A stretch of DNA of 64,000 bases, taken from assembly GCF_018343715.1 (NCBI RefSeq), contig NZ_JAGYPL010000003.1, positions 441,784 through 505,783 on the forward strand, written 5' to 3'. The DNA is from Bacillus sp. FJAT-49711. Its GTDB lineage: Bacteria; Bacillota; Bacilli; Bacillales; Bacillaceae_C. Below, one piece after another: positions 24,765 to 33,878 of this stretch. Made by a program: the position numbers and the translations under genes. The notes below the pieces were generated by a model. That model saw only the letters and a list, made by a program, of their open reading frames with translations, was not told the origin of the DNA and did no database searches. The stretch's first letter is position 1; each line of letters starts with the position of its first letter.

Positions 24765-26675
24765 TTATTTTAACAACCTCAAACTATTCAATATAACCAA
24801 GATGGTACTGCCTTCGTGACCAATGACTCCGTATGGCAAATCCAACACTTGCAAGAAGTTGGATAAAATCAATAAAATAATTACACCAATGGAAAAGACG
24901 ATATTTTGTTTAATGATTCGATTCATTCTTTTCGATAGATTGACAGCATCCGAGATACGAGAAAGATCGTTTTTCATTAAAATCATATCTGCCGTTTCGA
25001 GTGCGACATCGGTTCCGTCTCCAACGGAAATCCCAACGTTCGCTGTTGCTAGTGCAGGTGCGTCGTTGATTCCATCGCCGACCATTGCAACATTTCCGTA
25101 TTTCTCCTTTAACTGCTTAATATGATTAACTTTATTTTCAGGCAAACACTCCGCGATATACTCTTGGACATGACTCTCGGAAGCGATGGCTTGCGCCGTT
25201 TGAGAATTGTCGCCTGTCAGCATAATTGTGTACAGACCTTGATTTTTTAATTGGTCGATTGCCTTCATTGATTCTGCTCGAACAAGGTCTTTTAAGGCAA
25301 TCATGCCAACAAGTTCTTCTCCCTTTTGAATAAATACGACTGTTTTTCCCTCTTTCGCCAATTCTTTAGCCTTCCATTGTCCTGCCGCTTCTCCGCCAAC
25401 AAAACCACTTTTCCCAATTTTCCATTCTGTTTGATTAATGCTTGCTTTTACTCCCCAGCCCGGAACATCTTCAATGCTATCTAGTTCAATGAACTTTCCC
25501 GACATTGTTTCTTGCGCGTATTTCACGATTGCGTTTGCCAACGGGTGGTTTGAATGCCGTTCTATAGACGCGGCAATAAGTAAGATCTCCTCAGATGAAA
25601 ATCCGTCTTGGGCGATGACATCTGTTATTTCAGGTTTTCCAGTTGTCAACGTACCTGTTTTATCAAAAGCAATTGCTTGTAGATCACTTAATTGTTCCAG
25701 GTGAACGCCACCTTTAAAAAGAATGCCGTGCCGCGCCCCATTTGAAATGGCGGACAAGGTTGCGGGCATAATAGATGCAACGAGAGCACACGGTGATGCA
25801 ACTACTAATAAAATCATCGCCCTATAAAAAGTTTCCGTCCAACTCCATCCAAGTAAAAAGTGAGGCAAGAACATCATTAACGCAACTACAGCAAGCACGA
25901 TCTTTACATATTTACCTTCAAACCGCTCAATAAACAATTGAGAAGGCGACTTTTCACTTTGTGCTGACTGAACCAATTCGATGATTTTCTGGAATAGCGT
26001 TTCATGACTTGGTTTTGTAATTCGAACTGTTATCGAACCGTTTAAATTCACAGTACCCGCAAAAACTTCGTCCTTAAGTCCTTTTGATACAGGAATTGAC
26101 TCACCCGTAATCGCCGCTTCATCCAATGTGGAAATTCCCTTTACAATTTCGCCATCTGAAGGAACCCTTTCCCCAGGTTTAATTAAAATGAAATCTCCAA
26201 TAGCGAGTTTCGATACGTGAACACGTTCTTCTCGTTCTCCAATTATGCGCAACGCTTCTTCAGGCTGCAACTCCATTAATGAAGATATTTCCTTCTGGCT
26301 TTTATTCATTGTATACGTTTCAAGCGCACCACTTACTGCGAAAATAAAAATTAAGATCGCACCTTCTGTCCAATATCCAATAATGGCAGACCCGATAGCA
26401 GCTATTATCATCAGCATCTCAACGTTGAGTTCCTTATTTTCAATCGTATCCACAATACCTTCTTTTGCCTTCGCATAGCCACCAATGGCAAAAGCTAATA
26501 AATATAAAATGATGGATAATTTATCAGATGCATTCTTATCCATTAACCAGCCTAGAAAAATGAGGACACCACATGCAATTGCCGCAATCAGTTCACCATT
26601 CATTTTTATCTTTTTTAGAAAATTGCTTTCTGTTACTGCATTTTTGTTCTCTAAAAATTGTGCAAGAGCACTCAT
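24765..26675 (-). CDS. pfeT: P1B-4-type metal-transporting ATPase, iron efflux pump PfeT (formerly ZosA)
   Basis: The 636-residue P-type ATPase has the phosphorylation site DKTGT (Asp338), TGES actuator motif and HP motif (NHPLAN). The metal site is SPC at 294-296 in membrane helix 4, and HEGST lies at 620-624; these are the P1B-4 signatures. It lacks an N-terminal metal-binding domain. Length equals B. subtilis PfeT/ZosA (637), which exports Fe(II). A PerR box (26720-26734) and a Fur box (26868-26882) lie upstream, as expected for PfeT. Other P1B-4 substrates (Co, Zn) remain possible. Confidence 0.88.
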   Translation of the reverse strand: MSALAQFLENKNAVTESNFLKKIKMNGELIAAIACGVLIFLGWLMDKNASDKLSIILYLLAFAIGGYAKAKEGIVDTIENKELNVEMLMIIAAIGSAIIGYWTEGAILIFIFAVSGALETYTMNKSQKEISSLMELQPEEALRIIGEREERVHVSKLAIGDFILIKPGERVPSDGEIVKGISTLDEAAITGESIPVSKGLKDEVFAGTVNLNGSITVRITKPSHETLFQKIIELVQSAQSEKSPSQLFIERFEGKYVKIVLAVVALMMFLPHFLLGWSWTETFYRAMILLVVASPCALVASIMPATLSAISNGARHGILFKGGVHLEQLSDLQAIAFDKTGTLTTGKPEITDVIAQDGFSSEEILLIAASIERHSNHPLANAIVKYAQETMSGKFIELDSIEDVPGWGVKASINQTEWKIGKSGFVGGEAAGQWKAKELAKEGKTVVFIQKGEELVGMIALKDLVRAESMKAIDQLKNQGLYTIMLTGDNSQTAQAIASESHVQEYIAECLPENKVNHIKQLKEKYGNVAMVGDGINDAPALATANVGISVGDGTDVALETADMILMKNDLSRISDAVNLSKRMNRIIKQNIVFSIGVIILLILSNFLQVLDLPYGVIGHEGSTILVILNSLRLLK

Positions 26676-26719
26676 TTCAACACCTCCTAGTTTAAACTTC
26701 GAACTTTAAGAATGCTAAT

Positions 26720-26734
26720 TTATAATAATTATTA
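26720..26734. promoter_or_regulatory. PerR box upstream of pfeT
   Basis: TTATAATAATTATTA matches the PerR consensus TTATAATNATTATAA at 14 of 15 positions. It lies 45 bp before the pfeT start. PerR would repress until peroxide oxidises it. Confidence 0.75.
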
Positions 26735-26867
26735 TATGAATATTATAGTAAAAGGAAACAAGTAAGTCAAATTTAATTGAGAATTCTTCAATATAATTGA
26801 GAATGATTATTAATGTTATTTATCAACATCTAACTTGATAATAAAGCTAAATCCACTTAAATGCTAA

Positions 26868-26882
26868 TGATAATCATTATCA
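26868..26882. promoter_or_regulatory. Fur box (exact 7-1-7 match) between pfeT and the NAT gene
   Basis: TGATAATCATTATCA fits the 7-1-7 Fur consensus TGATAATNATTATCA exactly. It is about 190 bp upstream of pfeT and 135 bp upstream of the divergent NAT gene. A partial second copy (GAGAATGATTATTAAT) lies at about 26800. In B. subtilis an upstream Fur site activates pfeT, so that assignment is favoured over control of NAT. Confidence 0.75.
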
Positions 26883-27017
26883 AATAATTTAAAATTATTA
26901 TTAAGACATACTTACTAAAAATAAGGTGTACACTTACTTATTTTAAGATTTATCCTTTTACTAATGAATGGTATAGTGGTGGAAGAGATAATTTTACAGC
27001 AAAGGGGTAAAAATGAT

Positions 27018-27794
27018 ATGAAAGAAGCGAAAATGGATGTAAGCGCTTATTTAAAGAGAATCGGATACACAGGTCTACTAGATGGCAGTGCCATTGCACT
27101 TGCCAAAATACAAGAATGTCATCTTCATTCAGTTCCATATGAAAACTTTGATATTTTGAACCGCATCCCGCTATCATTAGAAGTTCCGGATTTATACGAT
27201 AAGATTATCATTCGTCGACGTGGTGGATACTGCTTTGAGCTAAATGCCATTTTCAGTTGGCTGTTAAAAGAATTAGGATATAAAGTAACAAGCTTATTCG
27301 CTCGTTTCTGGCGTGATGAGCCTAATGCCCCTCCGAAAAGGCGGCATCATGTATTAAAAGTAGAAGCAGAAGGAAAGTTTTTCTTATGTGACGTAGGCGT
27401 GGGAGGAATTGTCCCTCGCCAGCCAATTGAAATGGCGGAAGGTCTCGTTCACGAACAAGGAGATGAATTTTATAAATTAGAAGTCGATCCATACTTTGGA
27501 TGGATGTTAATGGAGAAAAAGCACGGAGATTGGAGACAAATTTATTCCTTTACAGAGGAACCTCAACTTCCTAAAGATTTCATTATGGCTTCTTTTTGGT
27601 GTGAGAATTCCCCAGACTCCATCTTCATCGAAAATGCGATGGTTGCGATTCGTACTGACGAGGGAAGGAATTCAGTGGACGGGAAAGAATTTAGGATTTT
27701 CAAGAATGACTCAGTGCAAACTTTTATACCTGCAACAGAAAAGGAATATAAGGAAGCCCTTAAAACATATTTTGGTATTGTTCTAGATAATTAG
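27018..27794 (+). CDS. arylamine N-acetyltransferase
   Basis: I take the ATG at 27018, behind AAAGGGG, giving 258 residues. The cysteine-protease-like triad is present: Cys72 in RRRGGYCFELN, His111 in RRHHVLKV and Asp125 in CDVGVGG. The enzyme transfers acetyl or other acyl groups from CoA to arylamines or hydrazines through the cysteine. It is a single gene divergent from pfeT. The natural substrate in bacilli is unclear. Confidence 0.92.
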   Translation: MKEAKMDVSAYLKRIGYTGLLDGSAIALAKIQECHLHSVPYENFDILNRIPLSLEVPDLYDKIIIRRRGGYCFELNAIFSWLLKELGYKVTSLFARFWRDEPNAPPKRRHHVLKVEAEGKFFLCDVGVGGIVPRQPIEMAEGLVHEQGDEFYKLEVDPYFGWMLMEKKHGDWRQIYSFTEEPQLPKDFIMASFWCENSPDSIFIENAMVAIRTDEGRNSVDGKEFRIFKNDSVQTFIPATEKEYKEALKTYFGIVLDN

Positions 27795-27852
27795 CATGCT
27801 ACCATCCTGAATAATGGGTATTATCCTTTTTCAGTTTTTTTAGGGGGCAACT

Positions 27853-28590
27853 ATGAAAAAAGCATGGATTGTTTCATTTATTAGGTTTCCGATGCTGATG
27901 ATTGTGCTGCTTATTTTTTCAGTTTTATTTATGGTAATGGGATGGGACTTTCAATTCCCTTTCCTAAGTGACATTTCACCAATTTATTTTACAATTGTGA
28001 ATGCTTTGTGTTTCATCCTGCTACGCCACTTATTAATAAAAGAGGGGCGATCACTCAAAGAATTAACAGGATTCCAACGAGACCTTTTTTGGAAAGATGT
28101 TCTTTTTGGCTTCTTATGGCTGCTAGTATTATATATACCTTTTCTAATAGCGATTATCATAACCATGTTAATCATGTTTGGTCCGGATTTTTACCTGCAT
28201 TTTCAAACAACATTCGCGGGGGATATTACTTTTTCACGTCCCCAGTGGTTATTATGGTTATCAGCATTTGTGTCTCTTATTTTCCCTTTTTTAAATGCAC
28301 CAATTGAGGAATTGATGTATCGCGGATATGCCCAACCGATTTTCCTTAAAGTTTTTCAAAAAGCAGCACCTGCGATTATAATTCCATCTTTAGGTTTTGC
28401 TTTGCAGCATATTATGCTAGCACCTAGCTGGCAAGGAGGCGTTGTCTATTTCGCCGCATTTTTTCTTTGGGGAATCGGCAGCGGCATCATTTATTACAAG
28501 CAGAAAAGATTATTCCCATTGATTGTATGTCATTTTATTGTGAACATCGCCTTTTCAATTGCTCCGATAATCTTTCTTATAAAAGGGTGA
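27853..28590 (+). CDS. CPBP-family intramembrane metalloprotease
   Basis: This 245-residue protein has about six membrane helices and the CPBP (Abi/CAAX protease) motifs: EELMYRG with Glu152, Glu153 and Arg157, then His186 in FALQHIML, and His227/Asn231 in VCHFIVN. These make a zinc-dependent intramembrane glutamic protease site. Members process prenylated proteins or protect against self-bacteriocins; no bacteriocin gene is nearby. TTAGGGGGCAACT precedes the ATG, 58 bp after NAT, so cotranscription is likely. Confidence 0.88.
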   Translation: MKKAWIVSFIRFPMLMIVLLIFSVLFMVMGWDFQFPFLSDISPIYFTIVNALCFILLRHLLIKEGRSLKELTGFQRDLFWKDVLFGFLWLLVLYIPFLIAIIITMLIMFGPDFYLHFQTTFAGDITFSRPQWLLWLSAFVSLIFPFLNAPIEELMYRGYAQPIFLKVFQKAAPAIIIPSLGFALQHIMLAPSWQGGVVYFAAFFLWGIGSGIIYYKQKRLFPLIVCHFIVNIAFSIAPIIFLIKG

Positions 28591-28705
28591 ACAATATATA
28601 TAACTTTAGATTCGATACAAGTAATATTGAAGAATCAGGGGAAAAGTACGAAGCTAGACAAAAACTAATTAAAGATACTTGGAATAACAACTGTTTCAAA
28701 CAAGC

Positions 28706-28879
28706 ATGCATGAGGAATCCGTATTCACTACTCCTTTTTTCCATTTTGACATTACCAGCGAGGAGGGTATCTCCATTTTCACATCGCAAGATCACGGAGA
28801 TAACACTTTAATGTCTATAACTGAAAAAGATTTTGGATTTGTAGACAAAACCGTTTTTATTGGTCTTCGGGAAATATAG
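28706..28879 (+). pseudogene. possible coding remnant (57 codons)
   Basis: A short frame beginning MHEESVFTTPFFHFDITSEE and ending VFIGLREI has normal protein-like composition and is closed by TAG, just before a terminator. It has no ribosome binding site. An upstream stretch in another frame (FRFDTSNIEESGEKYEA, about 28605-28700) may be part of the same decayed gene. I do not recognise the family. Confidence 0.35.
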
Positions 28880-28912
28880 AAAGATCGTAAGGAATCCCTT
28901 ACGATCTTTCTA
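28878..28912. terminator. bidirectional terminator beside pgmB
   Basis: AGAAAGATCGTAAGG and CCTTACGATCTTTCT form a 15-bp stem with A-rich and T-rich flanks. It lies directly after the pgmB stop on the minus strand. Confidence 0.85.
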
Positions 28913-29560
28913 TTAAAAGTATCGCTCTATATCAAAGTCTTTCAAAGACGAATACACAACATCCGCATTCGTTAAGTCCTTTTTCTGACCAACACCTATC
29001 GCGAGCATCCCTGCAACTTTGGCAGCTTCCAATCCAGCTTGAGAGTCTTCAAACACGACGCACCCTTCATAAGGAATGCCCAGTGTTTCAGCTCCAAGAG
29101 TAAATACTTCAGGATCAGGCTTTGCTTTGGAGACAGAATTCCCATCTACGATCACATCAAAATACTCTTCAATCCCAACGTTTTTCAAAATGATTTGCGC
29201 ATTTTTACTCGCTGAGCCAAGGGCGATCTTGATTCCCTGCTGTCTTAACTCCTGCAATAGCTGGAGGACGCCGTCCAATATTTCTGATTCATCAATATTG
29301 GATATATATTCGACATAGCGATTGTTTTTCTCGGTCGCCATTTTCACTTTCTCTTCTTCTGAAAAAGCGTCTTTCATCTTTCCTACCTCTAGCAAAATAT
29401 CTAATGAAGTCATTCTCGAGACCCCTTTAAGCATTTCATTATGCTCAAGGGTAAATTCGAAGCCCAACTTTTCAGCAAGTTCTTTCCAGGCAAGATAATG
29501 ATATCTCGCTGTATCAACAAGTACACCATCTAAGTCAAATATCGCACATTTATAGGACAT
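28913..29560 (-). CDS. pgmB: beta-phosphoglucomutase
   Basis: This 215-residue HAD hydrolase has the nucleophile motif FDLDGVLVDTA (Asp9 nucleophile, Asp11 acid/base), cap residues KGVSRMTSLDILLE typical of beta-phosphoglucomutases, GSASKN (motif II) and the DSQAGLEAA motif IV. It interconverts beta-glucose 1-phosphate and glucose 6-phosphate. The gene overlaps the end of the GH65 phosphorylase gene by 11 bp, whose product is its substrate. It is the last gene of the disaccharide operon. Confidence 0.93.
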   Translation of the reverse strand: MSYKCAIFDLDGVLVDTARYHYLAWKELAEKLGFEFTLEHNEMLKGVSRMTSLDILLEVGKMKDAFSEEEKVKMATEKNNRYVEYISNIDESEILDGVLQLLQELRQQGIKIALGSASKNAQIILKNVGIEEYFDVIVDGNSVSKAKPDPEVFTLGAETLGIPYEGCVVFEDSQAGLEAAKVAGMLAIGVGQKKDLTNADVVYSSLKDFDIERYF

Positions 29561-31841
29561 GACTCTTCTCCTCCAACGGAATAACGAGACTATCCTTCAA
29601 TTCATACGTTTTTCCATACACACGAATTGCCTTCTCCGTTCCTTTTTGTAGAGAGAATGTGCAATTGTCGCCGTCGATTCTTACCAAGATCACACTATCT
29701 TCAAAACGAACTTTAAAGTTATAGCCTGTCCACTTTTCAGGTAAGGCAGGTGCAAAATGCAAGCCGTCTTCCTTAATGCGCAATCCTCCGAAGCCATAGA
29801 CAATTGCCATATAGTTTCCACCCATATTAGCAGTATGGATACCATCCTTCGTATTTTTATGAGTATTAAATAAATCAAGTTTTGCAGATTCACCAAAATA
29901 CTCATACGCCTTGTCATATTGCTTTAACTTCGACGCAACAATACTATAAATACAAGTGGATAGCGATGAATCATGAGTCGTGATTTTTTCATAATAAGCA
30001 AAAGAATTTTCAATCGTACTTAAACTTTGGGCATCTTCTAAAATAAAGTGAGCCAACACTGTATCCGCCTGCTTAAGCACTTGATGGCGATATAAATGGA
30101 GCGGATGGTAATGTAAAAGCAATGGGTATTTGTCTTCTGGTGTATTTTCGAAATCCCATACTTTCTTAGATAAGAATGAATCATCTTGAGGATTGATATC
30201 CAATTCTTCATTATATGGCAAATACATTTGCTCAGCTGCCTGTTTAAACGATTCAATTTCGCTGCGTTCCAACCTTATTTTTTCAATCGCAGACGTAAGA
30301 TTTTTCGATTCTAAAAGCTCGTAAAATTTCACCGCCCACTTTAAGTTGTGTTGGGCGAGTGTATTTGTATAGTAGTTATTGTTCACGACACACGTATACT
30401 CATCCGGCCCTGTAACATTATGAATTAAGAATTTCCCATCGTGGAAATGACCTACATCAAGCCAAAGCCTTGCTGTTTCAAATAAGATTTCCGCACCTTT
30501 ATCGGCAATAAAACTAAGATCCTTTGTCACTAAATAATAATTAATGACGGAATAAGCGATGTCACCATTAATATGATATTGTGCCGATCCAGAAGGATAG
30601 TAGCCAGAGCATTCTTTTCCCATGATGGTTCTCCACGGAAATAAAGCTCCTTTTGTGTGACCCATGATTTTTGCATGTTCTCTTGCAGAATCCAAAATAT
30701 TATATCGGTATGCAATCAAATTTTTCACAATATCAGGCTGCGTCAATAAGAAGAACGGCTGAATGTACATTTCCGTATCCCAGAAATAGTGACCTTCATA
30801 TCCTTCGCCACTAAGACCTTTTGCCGCTACATTACTGAAGCGATCTTTCCCAACAGATTGCAGCAATTGGTAAAGATTATAGTAAATGGCCATGCTTAAC
30901 TCATCGTCGCCATCAACATCCACACTTGCGTTTTCCCAATAGTCCGCCAAAAATTCTTCCTGTTCTTTATACATTCCAGCTAACGTTTTAGCTGTAGCTT
31001 CATGCATAAATCGCAGAGCCTTTTCAGATCCATTTGTGTAGCGAATAGAATCACATAATACTGTATACTTAGTAAGCGAAATTGTTTCATCTTGGTCAAT
31101 TGACGTTGTTATTTCACAATCTACCGACAGAGAATGTACTTGTTGCTGCACATTCCCCTCTTTAGATAATTCATTTTTTACAGCTGACCAAACAGACAAG
31201 TTAGATTTAGACGTTTTTGATGAAATGATAGAAATACCATCTTGAACGTCTGCATTTTCCACTAGAATATGTTGAAAACTTTCTGCAGCAACACGTGGAT
31301 CATTAGGATTAAAGTAATTTTGCACATTACCGATATGGGTAGATGTAAATTTTACTTCACCCGAAAAATTCTTAGCAGTCACTTGATAATCAATAGTAAA
31401 TAACGGCAGCATCGTAAAGGATGCCATTCTAGTAATGACAATTTCTACTTCACGATGATTAGGTGAGCGCCAAAGAATTGTTCTTTTTGTAATTCCTTTT
31501 TTCATATCTAATATTCTTGAGCTTTTCAACACAGTTCCTTGGAACAAGCTAAATTCTTCACCATCGACCATTAGCTTGATTCCTTGTGTATCAACGATAT
31601 TCACCATCGTTTGCTTTTCTTCCACAAAACCATATAGATTTTCAGCTTGTTTCATTTCTGCAAAGTCATAGAATCCGTTTATATACATACCTCGAATTGA
31701 GTTATATTGCTCCGGGTAACCTTCTTCATAATTTGAACGTACACCCAGGTACCCATTTGCATTATGAAACAATGTTTCATGAAGCATTAAGTCGTCATTA
31801 TCGGTACTAAGATCATTTATTTCAAACAAATACTTATTCAT
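29550..31841 (-). CDS. GH65 inverting disaccharide phosphorylase
   Basis: The 763-residue protein has the GH65 layout: N-terminal beta-sandwich, then the (alpha/alpha)6 barrel with FWDTEMY and the general acid Glu481 in GPDEYT. It splits an alpha-glucosidic disaccharide with phosphate to beta-glucose 1-phosphate and glucose (or another acceptor). The acceptor loop reads PWRTIMGKECSGYYPSGSAQ. This differs, as far as I recall, from the maltose phosphorylase loop with NEWEITFEEIH, so kojibiose, nigerose, trehalose or another linkage is as likely as maltose. It lies 23 bp after the ABC permease. Confidence 0.88.
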   Translation of the reverse strand: MNKYLFEINDLSTDNDDLMLHETLFHNANGYLGVRSNYEEGYPEQYNSIRGMYINGFYDFAEMKQAENLYGFVEEKQTMVNIVDTQGIKLMVDGEEFSLFQGTVLKSSRILDMKKGITKRTILWRSPNHREVEIVITRMASFTMLPLFTIDYQVTAKNFSGEVKFTSTHIGNVQNYFNPNDPRVAAESFQHILVENADVQDGISIISSKTSKSNLSVWSAVKNELSKEGNVQQQVHSLSVDCEITTSIDQDETISLTKYTVLCDSIRYTNGSEKALRFMHEATAKTLAGMYKEQEEFLADYWENASVDVDGDDELSMAIYYNLYQLLQSVGKDRFSNVAAKGLSGEGYEGHYFWDTEMYIQPFFLLTQPDIVKNLIAYRYNILDSAREHAKIMGHTKGALFPWRTIMGKECSGYYPSGSAQYHINGDIAYSVINYYLVTKDLSFIADKGAEILFETARLWLDVGHFHDGKFLIHNVTGPDEYTCVVNNNYYTNTLAQHNLKWAVKFYELLESKNLTSAIEKIRLERSEIESFKQAAEQMYLPYNEELDINPQDDSFLSKKVWDFENTPEDKYPLLLHYHPLHLYRHQVLKQADTVLAHFILEDAQSLSTIENSFAYYEKITTHDSSLSTCIYSIVASKLKQYDKAYEYFGESAKLDLFNTHKNTKDGIHTANMGGNYMAIVYGFGGLRIKEDGLHFAPALPEKWTGYNFKVRFEDSVILVRIDGDNCTFSLQKGTEKAIRVYGKTYELKDSLVIPLEEKSHVL

Positions 31842-31864
31842 GATGACAAACCCTTTCGGCTATA

Positions 31865-32701
31865 TTATTTGACACTTCCGGATGCAACGCCCTTAATAAT
31901 ATGCTTTTGAGCTAATGCATAGAAAATGACAACCGGAATGATTGTTAATGTAAGTCCAGCCATCGCTAAATTCCACTGAATCGTAAACTGCCCGAAGAAT
32001 GAAGCAGTTGATAGTGGGATTGTTCTCAATGCACGATCAGAAAGAACGAGGGACGGCAGCAAGTAATCGTTCCAAATCCATATTACGTCTAAAATAATGA
32101 CGGTAACAGTAATCGGCTTTAACAACGGGAAGACAATTCTCCAGAAAATCCCAAACTTAGAGGCGCCGTCTAAAAGTGCTGCTTCTTCCAATGATACTGG
32201 GATCGACTTGATGAATCCATGATATAAGAAAACAGCCATACTCGTACCGAAGCCAATATACATGAAAATAAGACCACCATGAGTGTTTAACATTGGAATG
32301 CCTAATACATCACGGAACTTCGACATAAATTGCATTAACGGCATCATTAGTGTTTGGAAAGGAATAAGCATTGTAGCAACAAAAGTCATAAAAATAAATT
32401 TACTGAGTTTATCATCAGTTCTTACTAGCATCCACGCTGTCATCGAGGAGAATAATACAATGAGCAAACAGGATACAACAGTGATTAACAAGGAATTAAA
32501 AAATGACTGAAGGAAGTCCATTTTTTCCATTGCATCAACATAATATTTAAAATCAAATGACGTAGGAAAAGCTAATGTATTTTGATATAATTCGGCACGG
32601 TTTTTGAAAGAGTTGACCAACATAATATAAATAGGCGACAAGTAGACAAGTCCGAGGGCAATGACGAAGAATCCTAATATAAACCTCCCTATTTTTTTCA
32701 T
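31865..32701 (-). CDS. carbohydrate ABC transporter permease (MalG type)
   Basis: The 278-residue protein has six membrane helices and the permease EAA loop EEAALLDGASKFGIFWRIVFPLLKP, which docks the ATPase. It belongs to the CUT1 sugar importer family. Its start touches the stop of the first permease gene at 32701, so the two are translated in tandem. It forms the membrane channel with that partner and receives sugar from the binding protein encoded upstream. Confidence 0.93.
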   Translation of the reverse strand: MKKIGRFILGFFVIALGLVYLSPIYIMLVNSFKNRAELYQNTLAFPTSFDFKYYVDAMEKMDFLQSFFNSLLITVVSCLLIVLFSSMTAWMLVRTDDKLSKFIFMTFVATMLIPFQTLMMPLMQFMSKFRDVLGIPMLNTHGGLIFMYIGFGTSMAVFLYHGFIKSIPVSLEEAALLDGASKFGIFWRIVFPLLKPITVTVIILDVIWIWNDYLLPSLVLSDRALRTIPLSTASFFGQFTIQWNLAMAGLTLTIIPVVIFYALAQKHIIKGVASGSVK

Positions 32702-33576
32702 TACATTTCAACCTCTTTCTTTTTCGTAATCGCCACTTGCGTCAATGTAATTGCTGCAACTAGTATAAAGAAAATAATCGCTTTTGACTGTCCATAACCA
32801 AAGTTGTTATATCCAAATATTTCATTATAAATATTCATAGCTAATAATTCTGTAGAATTATTAGGTCCACCGCCCGTTAGAGAGAGGTTAACGTCAAATA
32901 TTTTAAATGAATTAGACACAGTCAAAAATAAGCAAATCGTAAACGATGGCATTAACAATGGGAATGTAACTTTCGTAAGTTTCTGCCAAAAGTTAGCTCC
33001 ATCCACTTTCGCGGCTTCCATTACATCTTCTGGAATAGAACCGATTCCTGCGATATAAATAATCATCACATACCCAGCCATTTGCCAAGTAAAAACAATG
33101 ACCATAGCATATAAAGAATATTTCGGATCAATCATCCAGTTGAAGAAAATGGACTTGAATCCTGTTACTTCGCCAATCACTAGGAATGCATCAGAAAATA
33201 TAAATTTCCAAATATAACCTAAAATTAAACCTCCGATGAGATTCGGCATAAAAAACATTGAACGTGCTACATTTCGCACCCGTAATTTTGTAGTAACGAG
33301 TAAAGCAAAACCGAGACCAATAACATTGATCGATATAAGCGCTATGACCGTAAACTTCGTTGTTACCCAAGCAGAAGTTAGAAAACGCTGTTCCCCAAAC
33401 AACTTCGCGTAATTTTCAAATCCAACAAAGATTTTCGGGTTTGCCGGAATACCATCCCAACTAAAAAAGGAATAGTATATTCCAATAAAAAACGGAATAA
33501 TAACAACTGTCACAAAAGCAATCAGCGTCGGGACCGTAAATAAAGCAAACCACGCTTTATCTTTTCTTCGTTTCAT
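32701..33576 (-). CDS. carbohydrate ABC transporter permease (MalF type)
   Basis: I choose the ATG at 33576, preceded by AGAAGGG at 6-bp spacing, giving 291 residues. It has six membrane helices and the EAA loop MEAAKVDGANFWQKLTKVTFPLLMP. It is the first permease of a CUT1 importer. It lies about 300 bp downstream of the binding-protein gene, with a terminator hairpin between, so it is probably expressed at a lower level. No ATPase gene is present; a shared MsmX-type ATPase would be needed. Confidence 0.92.
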   Translation of the reverse strand: MKRRKDKAWFALFTVPTLIAFVTVVIIPFFIGIYYSFFSWDGIPANPKIFVGFENYAKLFGEQRFLTSAWVTTKFTVIALISINVIGLGFALLVTTKLRVRNVARSMFFMPNLIGGLILGYIWKFIFSDAFLVIGEVTGFKSIFFNWMIDPKYSLYAMVIVFTWQMAGYVMIIYIAGIGSIPEDVMEAAKVDGANFWQKLTKVTFPLLMPSFTICLFLTVSNSFKIFDVNLSLTGGGPNNSTELLAMNIYNEIFGYNNFGYGQSKAIIFFILVAAITLTQVAITKKKEVEM

Positions 33577-33773
33577 AAATAACCCTTCTTTCAGTTTTAC
33601 ATAGAAATGAGCCACATTCATGCAAGCTCTTTTCTGAAAAATTGTTTGTTACATGTTACATTTAAATGAAAAAAGATTTTTCGCTTATATAACGCATCTA
33701 AAATAATGAAAAAAGAGCTGCAAACTTCATAAGAACTGCTAAACTTTCTAAGTAGAGAAGATAACATTCATAT

Positions 33774-33820
33774 AAAAAGCCTAACATCTATTTTTACTAT
33801 ACTCGATGTTAGGCTTTTTA
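33774..33820 (-). terminator. internal terminator between the binding-protein and permease genes
   Basis: AAAAAGCCTAACATC and GATGTTAGGCTTTTT form a 15-bp stem after the binding-protein gene. Its location within the operon suggests partial termination, which would give more binding protein than permease. Confidence 0.82.
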
Positions 33821-33878
33821 TTTTTCTCTAGCTTATGCCCTTTTAAACAGCACGGAGATAAAGCTCTCCAATCATTTA

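Noticed and set aside
27032-27048. cre-like TGTAAGCGCTTATT in the NAT start region
   Set aside because: It lies inside the coding sequence with one mismatch and no sugar gene downstream; probably chance.
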